Assembly: GCF_024172095.1 (NCBI RefSeq)
Contig: NZ_JAMZDX010000004.1
Span: forward strand, 1 to 64,000
Direction of reading: 5' to 3'
Length of the DNA: 64,000 bases
Origin: Kitasatospora cinereorecta
Lineage (GTDB): Bacteria; Actinomycetota; Actinomycetes; Streptomycetales; Streptomycetaceae
Part shown: one piece after another, positions 26,680 to 35,976 of the stretch
How the letters are laid out: every line of letters starts with the position of its first letter
Numbering within the stretch: position 1 is the stretch's first letter
Position numbers and translations under genes: made by a program
The notes under the pieces: model-generated
What the model was told of the DNA's origin: nothing
Seen by the model: the letters and a program-made list of their open reading frames with translations, nothing else
The model's database searches: none

Positions 26680-27586
26680 GTCGTTCCTTGGAGGGAGTGT
26701 GAATTCAGGCGCTGCATCCCGGTAGCGATGCATAGGAATATCGGTGATTCACGGATCTGGCAATTCCGTCGCGAAAAGTCGACCGCCACGTTTGCTTCCG
26801 GGGACGCACCGTCAAATGATGATGTGTCACCGCCGCTCTCCCAGAAGGGGGGTGGGCCGCGTCGCTCGCCATTCGGGGATCCGGCGGTCGGATTCGAGCC
26901 GATCGCGGCCCCGGAGCCCTTGAGCCCCAGCGGCAGCCGGTCATTTGGGGTCGACCGGGTCGTACACACCGTGGCATCCGCCAGGACCGCCCGAAACGCG
27001 CACAACTCGATCAGCTGGTACCAATCCCGCCCGGATTGGGCCGGACTGGACATCTCGACCCGACGACCAGCCCGCCGAGGTCCGGCCCCGATCCCGCCGA
27101 CCGGCCGCTGGAACCCCGTCCGGGCCATCGCGGACGCCCAAGACATCCCCGGAACGTCGTCGATCACCACAACCCGCCGGCAGCGCGTACTTCCAGCTGC
27201 CGAACCAGGCGCCCACCGCGCAAGGAGCTCAGCGTCGGGCAGAGATCGCTGAACCGGGGCCCACGCCCGACTCCTTTACCCGGTCGAACGCGGCGTGGCC
27301 ACGCTCAAGCGCCGGCGAATCCTCCGCCACACCCGCTGCAGTCCGAACTGGCTGAGGTCAGCGGCCAAGGCCGTCCTCACCCTGGAGCTGCACCGCTGAA
27401 CAGACTCAGTCACGTGCAGACCTTCACCAAGGTTCTGACGATCTTTCCTGTGTACCACCAGGATGCGTCCGCAGTGCCGGACCGGACCTTCCGCACGCTC
27501 TCCGGGCAACTGCTGGTGGTCGGCCGGGGCCGCGATGGACGGTGGTCGAATGAGCACCACCGACCTCGTCGGCGCTCGGCGACGGA
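26680..27586. other. About 900 bases without a recognisable gene
   Basis: The first 150 bases are AT-richer and probably hold the promoter of the DUF4190 gene. The rest shows only compositional open frames. A GATTCGAGCC string at 26890 is T-loop-like, but no cloverleaf forms around it. Confidence 0.4.
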
Positions 27587-29338
27587 TCAGCCCATTGCCG
27601 GGGCAACGGGCCTGGAATGGTCGGCGATGCCGGGGTGGTCGGCTGCCCAGAGGTGGGCCAGGCGGGCGAGTTCGACCCGGGAGCTGAGGCCGACCTTCCG
27701 GAAGATGTTGCGCAGGTGGTAGTTGACGGTGTGCGGGGAGCGGTGGATCCGGGAGGCCACCTGCTGGTTGGTGAGGCCCTGGCTGACCAGGTGGGCCACC
27801 GTGCGTTCGACGTCGCTCAGGGCGTCGGCGTTCTCCTCGGCCGCACGGGCGCCCGGGTCGGCGACGTGCAGGGTCGGCACCGGCACCGGCGTCGGGATGG
27901 CCGGTACGGCCGCCGACGGGAGCTGTGCGAAGGCGCGGCGGCGGGATCGGGGGTCCAGCAGGGCCGCGAGGTCCTCGGCCGCGGCGGTCCGGGCCCAGTG
28001 GTGACCGTGTTCGGTGGCGGCGCGGACCAGGCCGTCCGGGTCCCCGTGCAGCAGGCTGACGGCGTGCCCTGCGGCGGCCGCGAGGGGCGCGATGCCTCGG
28101 TTGTCCTCGGCCAGCCGCTCGGCCTCGTGGGCGGCGATCGCGGCCCAGTGCGGGTTCCCGGCCTCCAGGGCGGTCCGGACGAACCAGGCGGCGGCGCCCG
28201 GTTGGCGGGTGAAGAGCGCGGCCCGCTGCGCCCGGTCGGGGTAGTGCAGTTCGAGCTGTTCCAGGGCGGCGTGCGCGCCGTGCCGGGCGGCGGTGACCTG
28301 CAGTTCGACCCAGTCGTAGACCGGTGAGGGCAGTCGGCTGGCGCCGTCGGCGAGGATCCGGCGGTAGCGGCGGACGAAGGCCTCGGCGCCGTCGTGGTCG
28401 CCGAACCTGAGGGCGAGTTCCCCCAGGGTGGCCAGCAGCGGCGGCACGTACAGCAGGGTGCCCTGGCACACCGCGGCCGTGAGCGCCTGCTGGGCCTCGT
28501 CGCGGGCCTCGGCGAGCCGCCCCCGGTGGTCCAGCAGCCGGGCCCGGTGCAGGGCGACGACGGAGTCCATCCCGCCGCCCAGCCCGAGCAGGTCGACGCC
28601 GGCGGTCCGTACGGTGGATTCGGCCTCGGCGTGGGCGCCGACGTCGACGAGCCGGTCGGCGAGCACCAGGTGGAGGTAGGCGCGCCAGACGGGTGAGGGC
28701 ATGGCGGCTGCGCCGGCCACCGCGGCCCGGGCCAGCCGCAGTCCTTCGGCCAGGCGGCCGTCGGCGAGCGCCAGGTCGGAGAGGACGGCGGTGGCGGCGA
28801 GGACCTCGGCGTCCGGGGCGATCCGCTCGTCGTGGCCGCGCAGTACGGACTCGGCATGCCGGCGGCCCCGGTCGGCATCCTGGAAGTACCGGCCGAAGGC
28901 GCGCCCGGCCAGCACGGCGCTGCGTACGGTGTCCGGCAGTTCGGCCGTGTCGCGGCCGAGGATCTCCTCCGCGGCGGCAAGGGTCCGGCGGACGTCGCCG
29001 CCGGCCAGCCGCAGTTCGACCAGCAGGCACCACAGGCGGGCGTTGAGTTCCGCGGGCAGGCCGAGGGTCAGGGCCGTGTCGAGGAGTTCCACGGCGCGGT
29101 CGAGGGAGCCGACCGAGGCAAGGGCCCGCAGCAGCCCGAGCGGGTCGGTGACGAGGGCGCGCAGCAGGGCGCTGATCTGGGCGGCGCTGCCCTGGGCGGC
29201 GAGCAGGCGGGCGGAGGTCAGGAGTGTCGAGTCCGCGCGCTTCTCGGTGGTGCCGACCAGCGGAGCGGTGGTGCCGACCAGCGGAGCGGCGGCGCCGGTG
29301 GGCGCCGCCGACGGCAGTGGCAAGGACAATGGGTTCAC
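27587..29338 (-). CDS. LuxR-family transcriptional regulator with TPR-like body
   Basis: A 583-residue protein from GTG 29338. The body is a long helical-repeat array (ARLLAAQGSAAQISALLRAL onward) like the C-terminal part of LAL regulators, but the P-loop ATPase domain is missing. The C-terminus is a LuxR helix-turn-helix: LSDVERTVAHLVSQGLTNQQ, then VASRIHRSPHTVNYHLRNIF and RKVGLSSRVELARL. It follows the MFS gene on the same strand, about 190 bases away, and is the likely pathway-specific regulator of the phz-type cluster. Two 21-base direct repeats just after the start encode a duplicated VGTTAPL. Confidence 0.8.
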   Translation of the reverse strand: MNPLSLPLPSAAPTGAAAPLVGTTAPLVGTTEKRADSTLLTSARLLAAQGSAAQISALLRALVTDPLGLLRALASVGSLDRAVELLDTALTLGLPAELNARLWCLLVELRLAGGDVRRTLAAAEEILGRDTAELPDTVRSAVLAGRAFGRYFQDADRGRRHAESVLRGHDERIAPDAEVLAATAVLSDLALADGRLAEGLRLARAAVAGAAAMPSPVWRAYLHLVLADRLVDVGAHAEAESTVRTAGVDLLGLGGGMDSVVALHRARLLDHRGRLAEARDEAQQALTAAVCQGTLLYVPPLLATLGELALRFGDHDGAEAFVRRYRRILADGASRLPSPVYDWVELQVTAARHGAHAALEQLELHYPDRAQRAALFTRQPGAAAWFVRTALEAGNPHWAAIAAHEAERLAEDNRGIAPLAAAAGHAVSLLHGDPDGLVRAATEHGHHWARTAAAEDLAALLDPRSRRRAFAQLPSAAVPAIPTPVPVPTLHVADPGARAAEENADALSDVERTVAHLVSQGLTNQQVASRIHRSPHTVNYHLRNIFRKVGLSSRVELARLAHLWAADHPGIADHSRPVAPAMG

Positions 29339-29524
29339 ACCACTCTTCCCGTGTCCGCGGTCCGTGGAGTGGCCGCGGATCGATCGTCTCGCGTTGGATC
29401 ACCATAGTGCCCGGGACGGTGTCAAGTTCCGGGCACGAATGGAATTCTACGATCCTCGATCGGGCTCTGGCATGAACAAGCCGTTAAATGTGACGGGTAC
29501 GGAGCATTCGTGTGCGGTCCGCGG

Positions 29525-30817
29525 TCAGGGGATGCCGTGGGCCTCCGACTGCGCTCTGTGTGAACGGCGTTCGGCCGAGGCGCTGACGAGGGTGAGCAGC
29601 AGGGTCAGTGCCGCGCCGCACAACACCGCCGCGCCCGGCTCGGCGTTGGCCAGGATCAGCGCGGCGAGCGAGGCTGTGAGGCTGTAGCCGACGCCCTGCA
29701 CCGCGTACATGACGGAGTATCCGGCGGCGAGCATCCCGGCCGGCACCCGCTCGCGCAGGGACAGGTTGCGCGTGACCATCACCCCCGACTTGAACGCGCC
29801 GGCCAGGATCAGCCCCACGGCGATGCCCACCAGGCCGGGCAGCACCGCGATCACGGCCACGAACACCGCCATCGCGACGAGGAGAACCAGGCTCTGCGCC
29901 CGCGGCCCGCCGGGCCACCGCCTGGCGCCGTACAGCAGGCCGCCGACCACACTGGCGACCGAGAAGGCGGTCAGCAGCGGGCCGGACCAACTGACCTGCA
30001 GCCCACGGGACTCCAGCAGTGCGGGCAGCACCAGTTCGGCGGTGGCCAGCAGGGCCATCGCGGCGGCGCTGGTCAGGTAGACCGGCCAGCCGGCGGCCAA
30101 TGCCCGCCGCCGCGAGACCTGTTGACCGGATCCCTGGCCGGCCTGCTCCTGATCGGCGCCGACGTCGGGCAGCAGCCGGACCCCGAACGCGGCCAGTGCG
30201 GCGCAGCAGGCGGCGAGCCCGAGCGGGGCGCCGGGTGCCGCGGACAGGGCCAGGAACGCCACCGCTGCCGGGGCGACGGCCCAGATGCCCTGGGTCAGCG
30301 TGGTCTCCACGCTCAGCGCCCGGGGCACGCCGTGCTCCGGTACCGCGGCGACCAGCAGCGCGCGCAGCCCGCCGGCGTGCGCGGCCGGGGCGGCGCCGGC
30401 CAGGAAGGCGAGCGCCACGGCGAGGGCGGGCGGCGCCGAGTGGCAGAGGGCCAGCCCGGCGAAGGCGAGCGCGCCGCCCAGCAGGCCGAGGGAGAGCTCG
30501 CGTCGCAGCCGGGTGCCGTGCAGCCGGGCGCCGAGCAGCGGCGCGCCGACCACCTCGCCCACCACGTACGCCCCGCCGAGTACCGCGCCCAGGGTGTAGC
30601 CGCCGGAGGTGTCGCGGACCAGGAACACCAGGGCGAGCGGCGCCATGGCCACTGGCAGCTTCGCCGCCAGGGTGACCAGCAGCCAGGGGCGCACCCCGCG
30701 GCGGGCGAGCAGTTCCCGGTACCCCATGGCCGGGGGGCCGGCCCGGTCCTCGTGCTTCACGGCGGCGTCCGCCTCCGCGGTGTCCGGCGCGCTGCCGTTC
30801 CCGTTGCCTTCACTCAC
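29525..30817 (-). CDS. MFS transporter (exporter candidate of the phz-type cluster)
   Basis: A 430-residue membrane protein with about twelve helices in two six-helix halves around a hydrophilic middle (DVGADQEQAGQGSGQQVSRR). GTG 30817 has GAGGA five bases upstream. Arg-rich short loops (RLHGTRLRRELSL) fit the MFS fold, and the overall pattern is that of small-molecule efflux proteins. It sits between the ATP-grasp ligase and the LuxR regulator, on the same strand, and would export the cluster product. Its start lies at the end of a triplicated 16-bp repeat that carries extra ribosome-binding sites and GTG codons. Confidence 0.8.
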   Translation of the reverse strand: MSEGNGNGSAPDTAEADAAVKHEDRAGPPAMGYRELLARRGVRPWLLVTLAAKLPVAMAPLALVFLVRDTSGGYTLGAVLGGAYVVGEVVGAPLLGARLHGTRLRRELSLGLLGGALAFAGLALCHSAPPALAVALAFLAGAAPAAHAGGLRALLVAAVPEHGVPRALSVETTLTQGIWAVAPAAVAFLALSAAPGAPLGLAACCAALAAFGVRLLPDVGADQEQAGQGSGQQVSRRRALAAGWPVYLTSAAAMALLATAELVLPALLESRGLQVSWSGPLLTAFSVASVVGGLLYGARRWPGGPRAQSLVLLVAMAVFVAVIAVLPGLVGIAVGLILAGAFKSGVMVTRNLSLRERVPAGMLAAGYSVMYAVQGVGYSLTASLAALILANAEPGAAVLCGAALTLLLTLVSASAERRSHRAQSEAHGIP

Positions 30818-30822
30818 GTGCG

Positions 30823-30870
30823 TCCTCGCTCACTTGGGTCCTCGCGCACCTGGGTCCTCGCGCACTTGCC
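30823..30870 (-). repeat. Three tandem 16-bp units, each with a ribosome site and GTG
   Basis: On the minus strand the units read RGTGMGCGAGGACSCA three times, directly before GTG 30817. Each unit places GCGAGGA five or so bases before the GTG of the next. The upstream GTGs open frames of 11, 11 and 7 codons; two of these end on or just past the transporter start. Confidence 0.7.
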
Positions 30871-30918
30871 CGTCAGTCACCTGTGTCTTCTGCGACCGGT
30901 TCCGCCGGCCCGCCCCGG

Positions 30919-32253
30919 TCACTCGCCCGCGCTCCCGAACAACGCGTCCACCTCCTCCTCCAGTACCCGCGCGGCCGTGTCGTCCTCCGCGACCAGGCAG
31001 CAGCCGCCGAAGCCGCCGGTGCGTCCGTTGTCGTGGACGGTGACCACCACGCCGGTACGGGTGGCCGGGTCGAAGCCGAGTGAGGCGGCGGTGAGCTTGT
31101 CCAGGGTCGTACGGAAGTCGGGGAAGGCGACCCGGCGCTTCTCGATCAGGACCCGCTCGGCGGTGTAGTCGCCGCCGACCAGTTCCTCTCCGATCCGGTG
31201 GATGTGCGCGGAGCCGACGACCCGTCCGTTGATCTCGTTGACCAGGATGGTGTCGTCCGGGGTGACGATCGCGTCGACGCTCAGGCTGCCCCGGTAGCCC
31301 ATCCGGTGGAGAGTCCCGGAGAGCTGCCGGGAGTGGTCCAGGAAGTCGGCGAAGGCGGGCAGCCGCACCGAGGGTGCGGGCACGATCAGGCCGTTGATCA
31401 CCGGCTTCATCCGCATCTCGCCGTGGCCGACGAGCCGTACGCCCTCGTCGGTGACGAGCAGTTCCGCGTAGATGGCGGGCGACTCGGGGGTGTAGTGCTC
31501 CAGGACGACCCGGCCCCGGTGCGGGCCGGTGTAGTGCGGCCAGCGCCGGTCCAGGTGGGCGGCGAGCGCGTCCCGGTCGGTGACGAGTTCGGTGCCGGTC
31601 GCCCCGATCGGGCGGACCCCGGGCACCGGGCTGACGATCTCGTTGCCGATGCCGCCGACGTGGAAGTCCTGCTTGACGATCACCGGCTGCCCTGCGTCGA
31701 GCGCCTCCCGGAGGAATACCTCCGCCTCCTGCCGGTCGTCGGTGACCGTGCCGAACGGCACCGGGACGCCGTGGCCCACGGCCAGCGCCCGGAAGGCGGC
31801 CTTGCTGTTGAGCAGGGCGGTGCCGCTCTGCGCGGCGAACGGGAAGCCCGGGGTGTGCTCGTCCAGCCCGAGGGTGCGGGCGAGCCGCACGCTGACCCGG
31901 TCGAAGTGGAACGGCAGGATGGTGCGGACCTCGTGCTCGCGCACGGCGGCCCGCAGCCGGGCGACGAACTCCGGGGCCTCCAGCCGGTCCCGGGAGAGCA
32001 CGTCCTCGCCCAGGCTGCCGACCGGCGGCACGACGACGGCCCAGGAGGCGCGGTCGATGCCCTTCAGGGCGGCGACGTAGGAGAGGAACTCCTCGTCCAG
32101 CCCGACCGGGAGGACGAGGACGTCGCCCTCCTCGGCGAGCCAGACCATCCGCTGGGCCTGGCCGGCCACGTAGCGGCGGTACTCGGGGGTCAGCGAGCCC
32201 AGGTCGCCGATCATCTCGTCGGTCCGCTGGTTGCTCACGATCAGTTTCGGCAT
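30919..32253 (-). CDS. PGM1-like ATP-grasp peptide ligase
   Basis: A 444-residue protein from ATG 32253 (GAGGA six bases upstream). The N-terminal part (KLIVSNQRTDEMIGDLGSLT, then YRRYVAGQAQRMVWLAEEGD) is the preATP-grasp domain of peptide ligase PGM1 relatives. The ATP-grasp core shows VIVKQDFHVGGIGNEI and the metal-binding end SVDAIVTPDDTILVNEINGR, then GSAHIHRIGEEL. Known members (from pheganomycin-type pathways) activate the carboxylate of an unusual amino acid as acyl-phosphate and join it to an amine. Downstream of phzE on the same strand with an 85-base gap, it is the natural candidate to couple DHHA to another amino acid or amine. Confidence 0.8.
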   Translation of the reverse strand: MPKLIVSNQRTDEMIGDLGSLTPEYRRYVAGQAQRMVWLAEEGDVLVLPVGLDEEFLSYVAALKGIDRASWAVVVPPVGSLGEDVLSRDRLEAPEFVARLRAAVREHEVRTILPFHFDRVSVRLARTLGLDEHTPGFPFAAQSGTALLNSKAAFRALAVGHGVPVPFGTVTDDRQEAEVFLREALDAGQPVIVKQDFHVGGIGNEIVSPVPGVRPIGATGTELVTDRDALAAHLDRRWPHYTGPHRGRVVLEHYTPESPAIYAELLVTDEGVRLVGHGEMRMKPVINGLIVPAPSVRLPAFADFLDHSRQLSGTLHRMGYRGSLSVDAIVTPDDTILVNEINGRVVGSAHIHRIGEELVGGDYTAERVLIEKRRVAFPDFRTTLDKLTAASLGFDPATRTGVVVTVHDNGRTGGFGGCCLVAEDDTAARVLEEEVDALFGSAGE

Positions 32254-32338
32254 GACAGGTCCTCACCGGAAGGAAAGCGGGTGGGTGGTCGTGCGGGATG
32301 GCGGGCGCGGGCGGGTCGTCCCAGTCGTCGGCCCGGGT

Positions 32339-34351
32339 TCAGGGAACCCGCACCGCCTCGGCCGGGACGGCGAGCAGCCCCGTCACCGACTCCCGCAGGA
32401 TGTCGAAGCCGTCGGTGCTCAGGACGGACTCGGGGTGGAACTGCAGCGACCGGAAGTGCGGTCCGCGCAGGCCGTGCACCTCGCCGGTGGCGGCGTCCCG
32501 GCTGACCGCGACGGTCCCGGCCCGGCCGCGGGGTGTGACGTCGTCGCGGTCCGCGAGTGCGGCGAAGCTGTTGTAGAAGCCCACCCGGCGCAGCCGGCCG
32601 AACAGGTCGACGACCTGCTGCCGGCCCTGGTTCGGCCGCGCCTTGCGGACCAGGGGGAGGCCGAGCTCACCGGCGAGCACCTGGTGGCCGAGGCAGACCG
32701 ACAGGAACGGCCGGTCGCTGTCGAGGAGTTGCCGGGTCAGCGCGCGGAGCGTGGCGATCTTGGCGTCGCAGGCCGCCCGGGGATCGCCGGGGCCGGGGCC
32801 GACCAGCACCAGGTCCGCTCCGTCGAGCTCGATCCGGCTGTCCGCGCCCCGGGTGAGGGCGTCCCAGCGGCGGATCTCCGGTTCCATTCCGAGAGCGGCG
32901 AGTTGATGGGCGATCATCGCGGTGAAGGTGTCCTCGGCGTCGACCAGCAGCACCCGGCCCCGGACCCGCCCCCCGGCCGGGCCCCGGACTGCGGGACCGC
33001 CCGGGCCACCGCCCACCCGGCTCAGCCAGAACGGCGCCAGCCGGGCGTTGCGCCCGGCCAGTGCGGCCTGGATCCGGGCGTCCTCCGCCCAGGTCGCGGT
33101 GCCGGTGGCGACCGGTGCCGGGGCGCCGCCGTCCGGGGTCCCTCGGACGGCCGCGAGCATCCCCGCCGCCTTGGCGTACGTCTCGGCGACCTCCGCCTGC
33201 GGGTCGGAGTGCCGAACCAGGGTGGCGCCGACACCCATCCGCAGCCGGCCGTCCAGGTCGATCCGGGCGGTGCGGATCAGGATGGCCGAGTCCAGCCACT
33301 GTCCGCCGGTCGCGTCGCGGCCGACCAGCGCCAGCACGCCGCTGTAGTAACCGCGCCCGCGCGGCTCGTACCGGCTGATCAGCTCGCACGCGGACTCCAG
33401 CGGGCTGCCGGTCACCGTGGGCGCGAACAGGGTCTCCCGCAGGATGTCCGGCACCGGCCGGGTGCTGTGCCCCTTGATCAGGTACTCGGTGTGGGCCAGC
33501 CGCGCCATCGGCTTGAGGTACGGGCCGACGACGCGCCCGCCGTCCTCGCAGATCCGGCCCATCATCTTGAGTTCCTCGTCGACCACCATGAGCAGCTCGT
33601 CGGTCTCCTTGCGGTCCGCGAGGAAGTCGAGCAGCCCGGGCACGGACGGCCCGTCGGCCGGGTAGCGGTACGTCCCGCTGATCGGGTTCATCACCACTTC
33701 CCCGCCGATCGCGCTGACGTGCCGCTCCGGTGAGGCCCCGACGAACCAGCGTTCGCCCGCGCGGACCAGGAACGTCCAGTAGGTGCCGCGCTCCTGGGCC
33801 AGCAGCCGGCGGAAGACCGACAGCGCGGCCCGTGCCCCGAACGCGTCGATCGCGGCGACGAAGGGCCGTTCCAGGACGAAGTTGGCGCCGCGGCCGCGCC
33901 CGATCTCCTCGGCGAGCACGGTCCGGACGAGTCCGACGTACGCCTCGTCCTCCAGCTCGAACTCGGCCGTGGAGAGCGCCAGTGGGTCGTCCGGCAGCAG
34001 CCGCAGCACGTCCGCGAGGTCGACCGTCTCCTGCTCGGTGATCCGCAGCGCCAGCAGCGGGGCGCCGTCGTCGGGGGCAGCGAAGCCCCGCTCCGCGACC
34101 TGCCGGAACGGCACCACGACCAGCAGCTCGTGCCGGGCCCCGGCCGACGCCTCCGGCCCGGTCCCGAGCGGCAGTTCGGCCAGCGAGGCCGGCTCGGTCA
34201 GCTCGCCGGCCACCACCTCGACCCGGTCGGCCGCACCGCTCTCCGGACGGTGCAGCAGGGCGTACGCGGCGGGCTCACCGCCCGGCGCGAGCAGTCTGTC
34301 GAACAGACCTCCCGGGGCCACGTCGTGCAGCGGCGGGTTGTGCCCGATCAC
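32339..34351 (-). CDS. phzE: 2-amino-2-deoxyisochorismate synthase
   Basis: A 670-residue protein from GTG 34351 with a perfect AGGAGG four bases upstream. The N-terminal two-thirds is the chorismate-binding domain (RWFVGASPERHVS, NPISGTYRYP, DRKETDELLMVVDEELKMM, PTVTGSPLESACELI). The C-terminal third is a class I glutamine amidotransferase (VLVGPGPGDP, SVCLGHQVLAGELGLPL with the nucleophile Cys, LQFHPESVLSTDGF with His and Glu). This fused order is that of PhzE, which turns chorismate and glutamine into ADIC. An anthranilate synthase is the alternative, but the phzD nearby makes PhzE much more likely. It heads the leftward operon. Confidence 0.88.
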   Translation of the reverse strand: MIGHNPPLHDVAPGGLFDRLLAPGGEPAAYALLHRPESGAADRVEVVAGELTEPASLAELPLGTGPEASAGARHELLVVVPFRQVAERGFAAPDDGAPLLALRITEQETVDLADVLRLLPDDPLALSTAEFELEDEAYVGLVRTVLAEEIGRGRGANFVLERPFVAAIDAFGARAALSVFRRLLAQERGTYWTFLVRAGERWFVGASPERHVSAIGGEVVMNPISGTYRYPADGPSVPGLLDFLADRKETDELLMVVDEELKMMGRICEDGGRVVGPYLKPMARLAHTEYLIKGHSTRPVPDILRETLFAPTVTGSPLESACELISRYEPRGRGYYSGVLALVGRDATGGQWLDSAILIRTARIDLDGRLRMGVGATLVRHSDPQAEVAETYAKAAGMLAAVRGTPDGGAPAPVATGTATWAEDARIQAALAGRNARLAPFWLSRVGGGPGGPAVRGPAGGRVRGRVLLVDAEDTFTAMIAHQLAALGMEPEIRRWDALTRGADSRIELDGADLVLVGPGPGDPRAACDAKIATLRALTRQLLDSDRPFLSVCLGHQVLAGELGLPLVRKARPNQGRQQVVDLFGRLRRVGFYNSFAALADRDDVTPRGRAGTVAVSRDAATGEVHGLRGPHFRSLQFHPESVLSTDGFDILRESVTGLLAVPAEAVRVP

Positions 34352-34719
34352 GGCGCCTCCTGGAACGGCTGGAATGAGCGGAAGGGGGGATGCCGATCAC
34401 ACTTCCGCATGGCCGGGAGGGTCACAACTACTCGAATGCGCAGGTCAGTCGGGGAATACCGCAAGCAGGTGGAGCAGACCCACTCGGTCGAGTAGTTCCG
34501 CCCGTGTCGAGACCGCGGCTAGCGTCGGACACGATCACCTTCGTGACGGACCTCCGGGTCGCGGAACAGCCGGCTGCGGACCATCGAGCCTCCTGCTCTC
34601 CTGCGCCCCGCGAGGGTCCCCGAGGCCTTCCCGGACGCCCCCGAACAGCTCCCGGGATCCACCCGCCAGTGCTCCGCCAGTGCCCCCAGTTCCCGCCACT
34701 CCCCGAGAAAGGGACGCCG
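34352..34719. promoter_or_regulatory. Divergent control region of the phz-type cluster
   Basis: 368 bases separate phzE from the malic enzyme gene, so both operons are probably controlled here. A perfect 10-bp inverted repeat, AACTACTCGA (34426-34435) and TCGAGTAGTT (34488-34497), has its arms about 62 bases apart. This spacing is close to six helical turns, as for a looping operator. It may bind the LuxR regulator, but nothing in the sequence proves that. Confidence 0.55.
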
Positions 34720-35976
34720 GTGTCGGTCGCCCATCAGAACCGTGCCGAAAGGCTCACCGAGGACGAGATATTCCAGGCCCATCGGGGCGGCAAGCTCCGC
34801 ACCCTGGTGCCCATCACCCCGCTGGACGCCCGCGCGCTGTCCGCCATCTCCACCCCCGGCGTCGCGCGGGTCGCCCGGGCCATCGCCGAGGACGGCCGAC
34901 TGGCCGCCGACTACACCTGGGCGCACCGGCTGGTGGCCGTCGTGAGCGACGGCACCGCCGTACTGGGCCTGGGCGACGTGGGCCCGGCCGCCGCGCTGCC
35001 CGTGATGGAGGGCAAGGCCGCGCTGTTCAAGGCGCTCGGCGGACTGGACTCCGTTCCGCTGGTGCTGGCCACCCGGGACGTGGACGAGATCGTGGAGACG
35101 CTCGTCCGGCTCCGCCCGTCCTTCGGGGCGATCAACCTGGAGGACATTTCCGCGCCGCGCTGCTTCGAACTGGAGCGAGCCCTGGACGCGGCCCTGGACT
35201 GCCCGGTGATGCACAACGACCAGCACGGCACGGCGATCGTGGTGCTGGCGGCGCTGCGCAGTTCGGCCGACCTGCTCGGCCGGCCGCTGTCGTCGATGCG
35301 GGTGGTGGTCTCCGGCGCCGGCGCGGCGGGCAGCGCGTGTGCCCGGATGCTGGTCACCGCCGGGGCGGGCGAGGTCGTGGTACTGGACTCGCGCGGCACC
35401 ATTCACCGGGAACGCCCCGAACTCACTCCCGCCAAGGCCGAGTTGGCCGAGCTGACCAATCCACGCGGACTGCGTGGCGGCCTCGCCGACGTGCTGCCGG
35501 GAGCCGACGTCTTCATCGGCGTCTCCTCGGCGACCGTGCCGGAGGAGCTGATCGCAGCCATGGCGCCCGGGGCCGTGGTGTTCGCGCTGTCCAACCCCAC
35601 CCCCGAGATCGCACCCGAACTGGCCGCCCGGCACGCCTCGGTGGTCGCCACCGGACGCAGCGATCACCCCAACCAGATCAGCAACCTGCTGGCGTGCCCC
35701 GGGCTCTTCCGCGGCGCCCTCGACGCCGGGGCGCCCCGGATCACCGAGCGGATGATGCTGGCCGCCGCGGACGCCATCGTCGCCCTGGCGGCGGAGGAGC
35801 TCGCGCCGGACCGGGTGGTTCCCAGCGTCCTGGACCCGCGGGTGGCCCCGGGGGTCGCCGCTGCGGTCGCCGCGGCGGTACGGGAGCCGGGCGCTCCCGC
35901 TGCGCCGGGCGCCGCCGTACCGCCCGCCGTCCCGCCCGCCGTCCCGTCCGCTGTCTCTGCCGAGGAGCGCAAGTGA
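34720..35976 (+). CDS. NAD-type malic enzyme
   Basis: A 418-residue protein from GTG 34720 (AAAGGGA upstream). Malic enzyme features: YTWAHRLVAVVSDGTAVLGL, then MEGKAALFKALGGLDSVPL, the catalytic-metal region (INLEDISAPRCF, HNDQHGTA), the Rossmann motif VVVSGAGAAGSACARML and a late LSNPTPEI, NQISNLLACPGLF. It converts malate to pyruvate and CO2. Its stop overlaps phzC by four bases (GTGA), so it belongs to the cluster operon. Malic enzymes are not standard phz genes; it may feed pyruvate/PEP or reducing power to the pathway. The last 30 residues are a low-complexity Ala/Pro tail. Confidence 0.83.
   Translation: MSVAHQNRAERLTEDEIFQAHRGGKLRTLVPITPLDARALSAISTPGVARVARAIAEDGRLAADYTWAHRLVAVVSDGTAVLGLGDVGPAAALPVMEGKAALFKALGGLDSVPLVLATRDVDEIVETLVRLRPSFGAINLEDISAPRCFELERALDAALDCPVMHNDQHGTAIVVLAALRSSADLLGRPLSSMRVVVSGAGAAGSACARMLVTAGAGEVVVLDSRGTIHRERPELTPAKAELAELTNPRGLRGGLADVLPGADVFIGVSSATVPEELIAAMAPGAVVFALSNPTPEIAPELAARHASVVATGRSDHPNQISNLLACPGLFRGALDAGAPRITERMMLAAADAIVALAAEELAPDRVVPSVLDPRVAPGVAAAVAAAVREPGAPAAPGAAVPPAVPPAVPSAVSAEERK

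Noticed and set aside
26880..26915. Second T-loop-like string on the minus strand
   Set aside because: The T-stem pairs only partly and no cloverleaf can be built from the surrounding bases.
32339..34351. Anthranilate synthase for tryptophan
   Set aside because: The fused order and neighbouring phzD and phzC point to the ADIC-forming enzyme; no trp genes are nearby.
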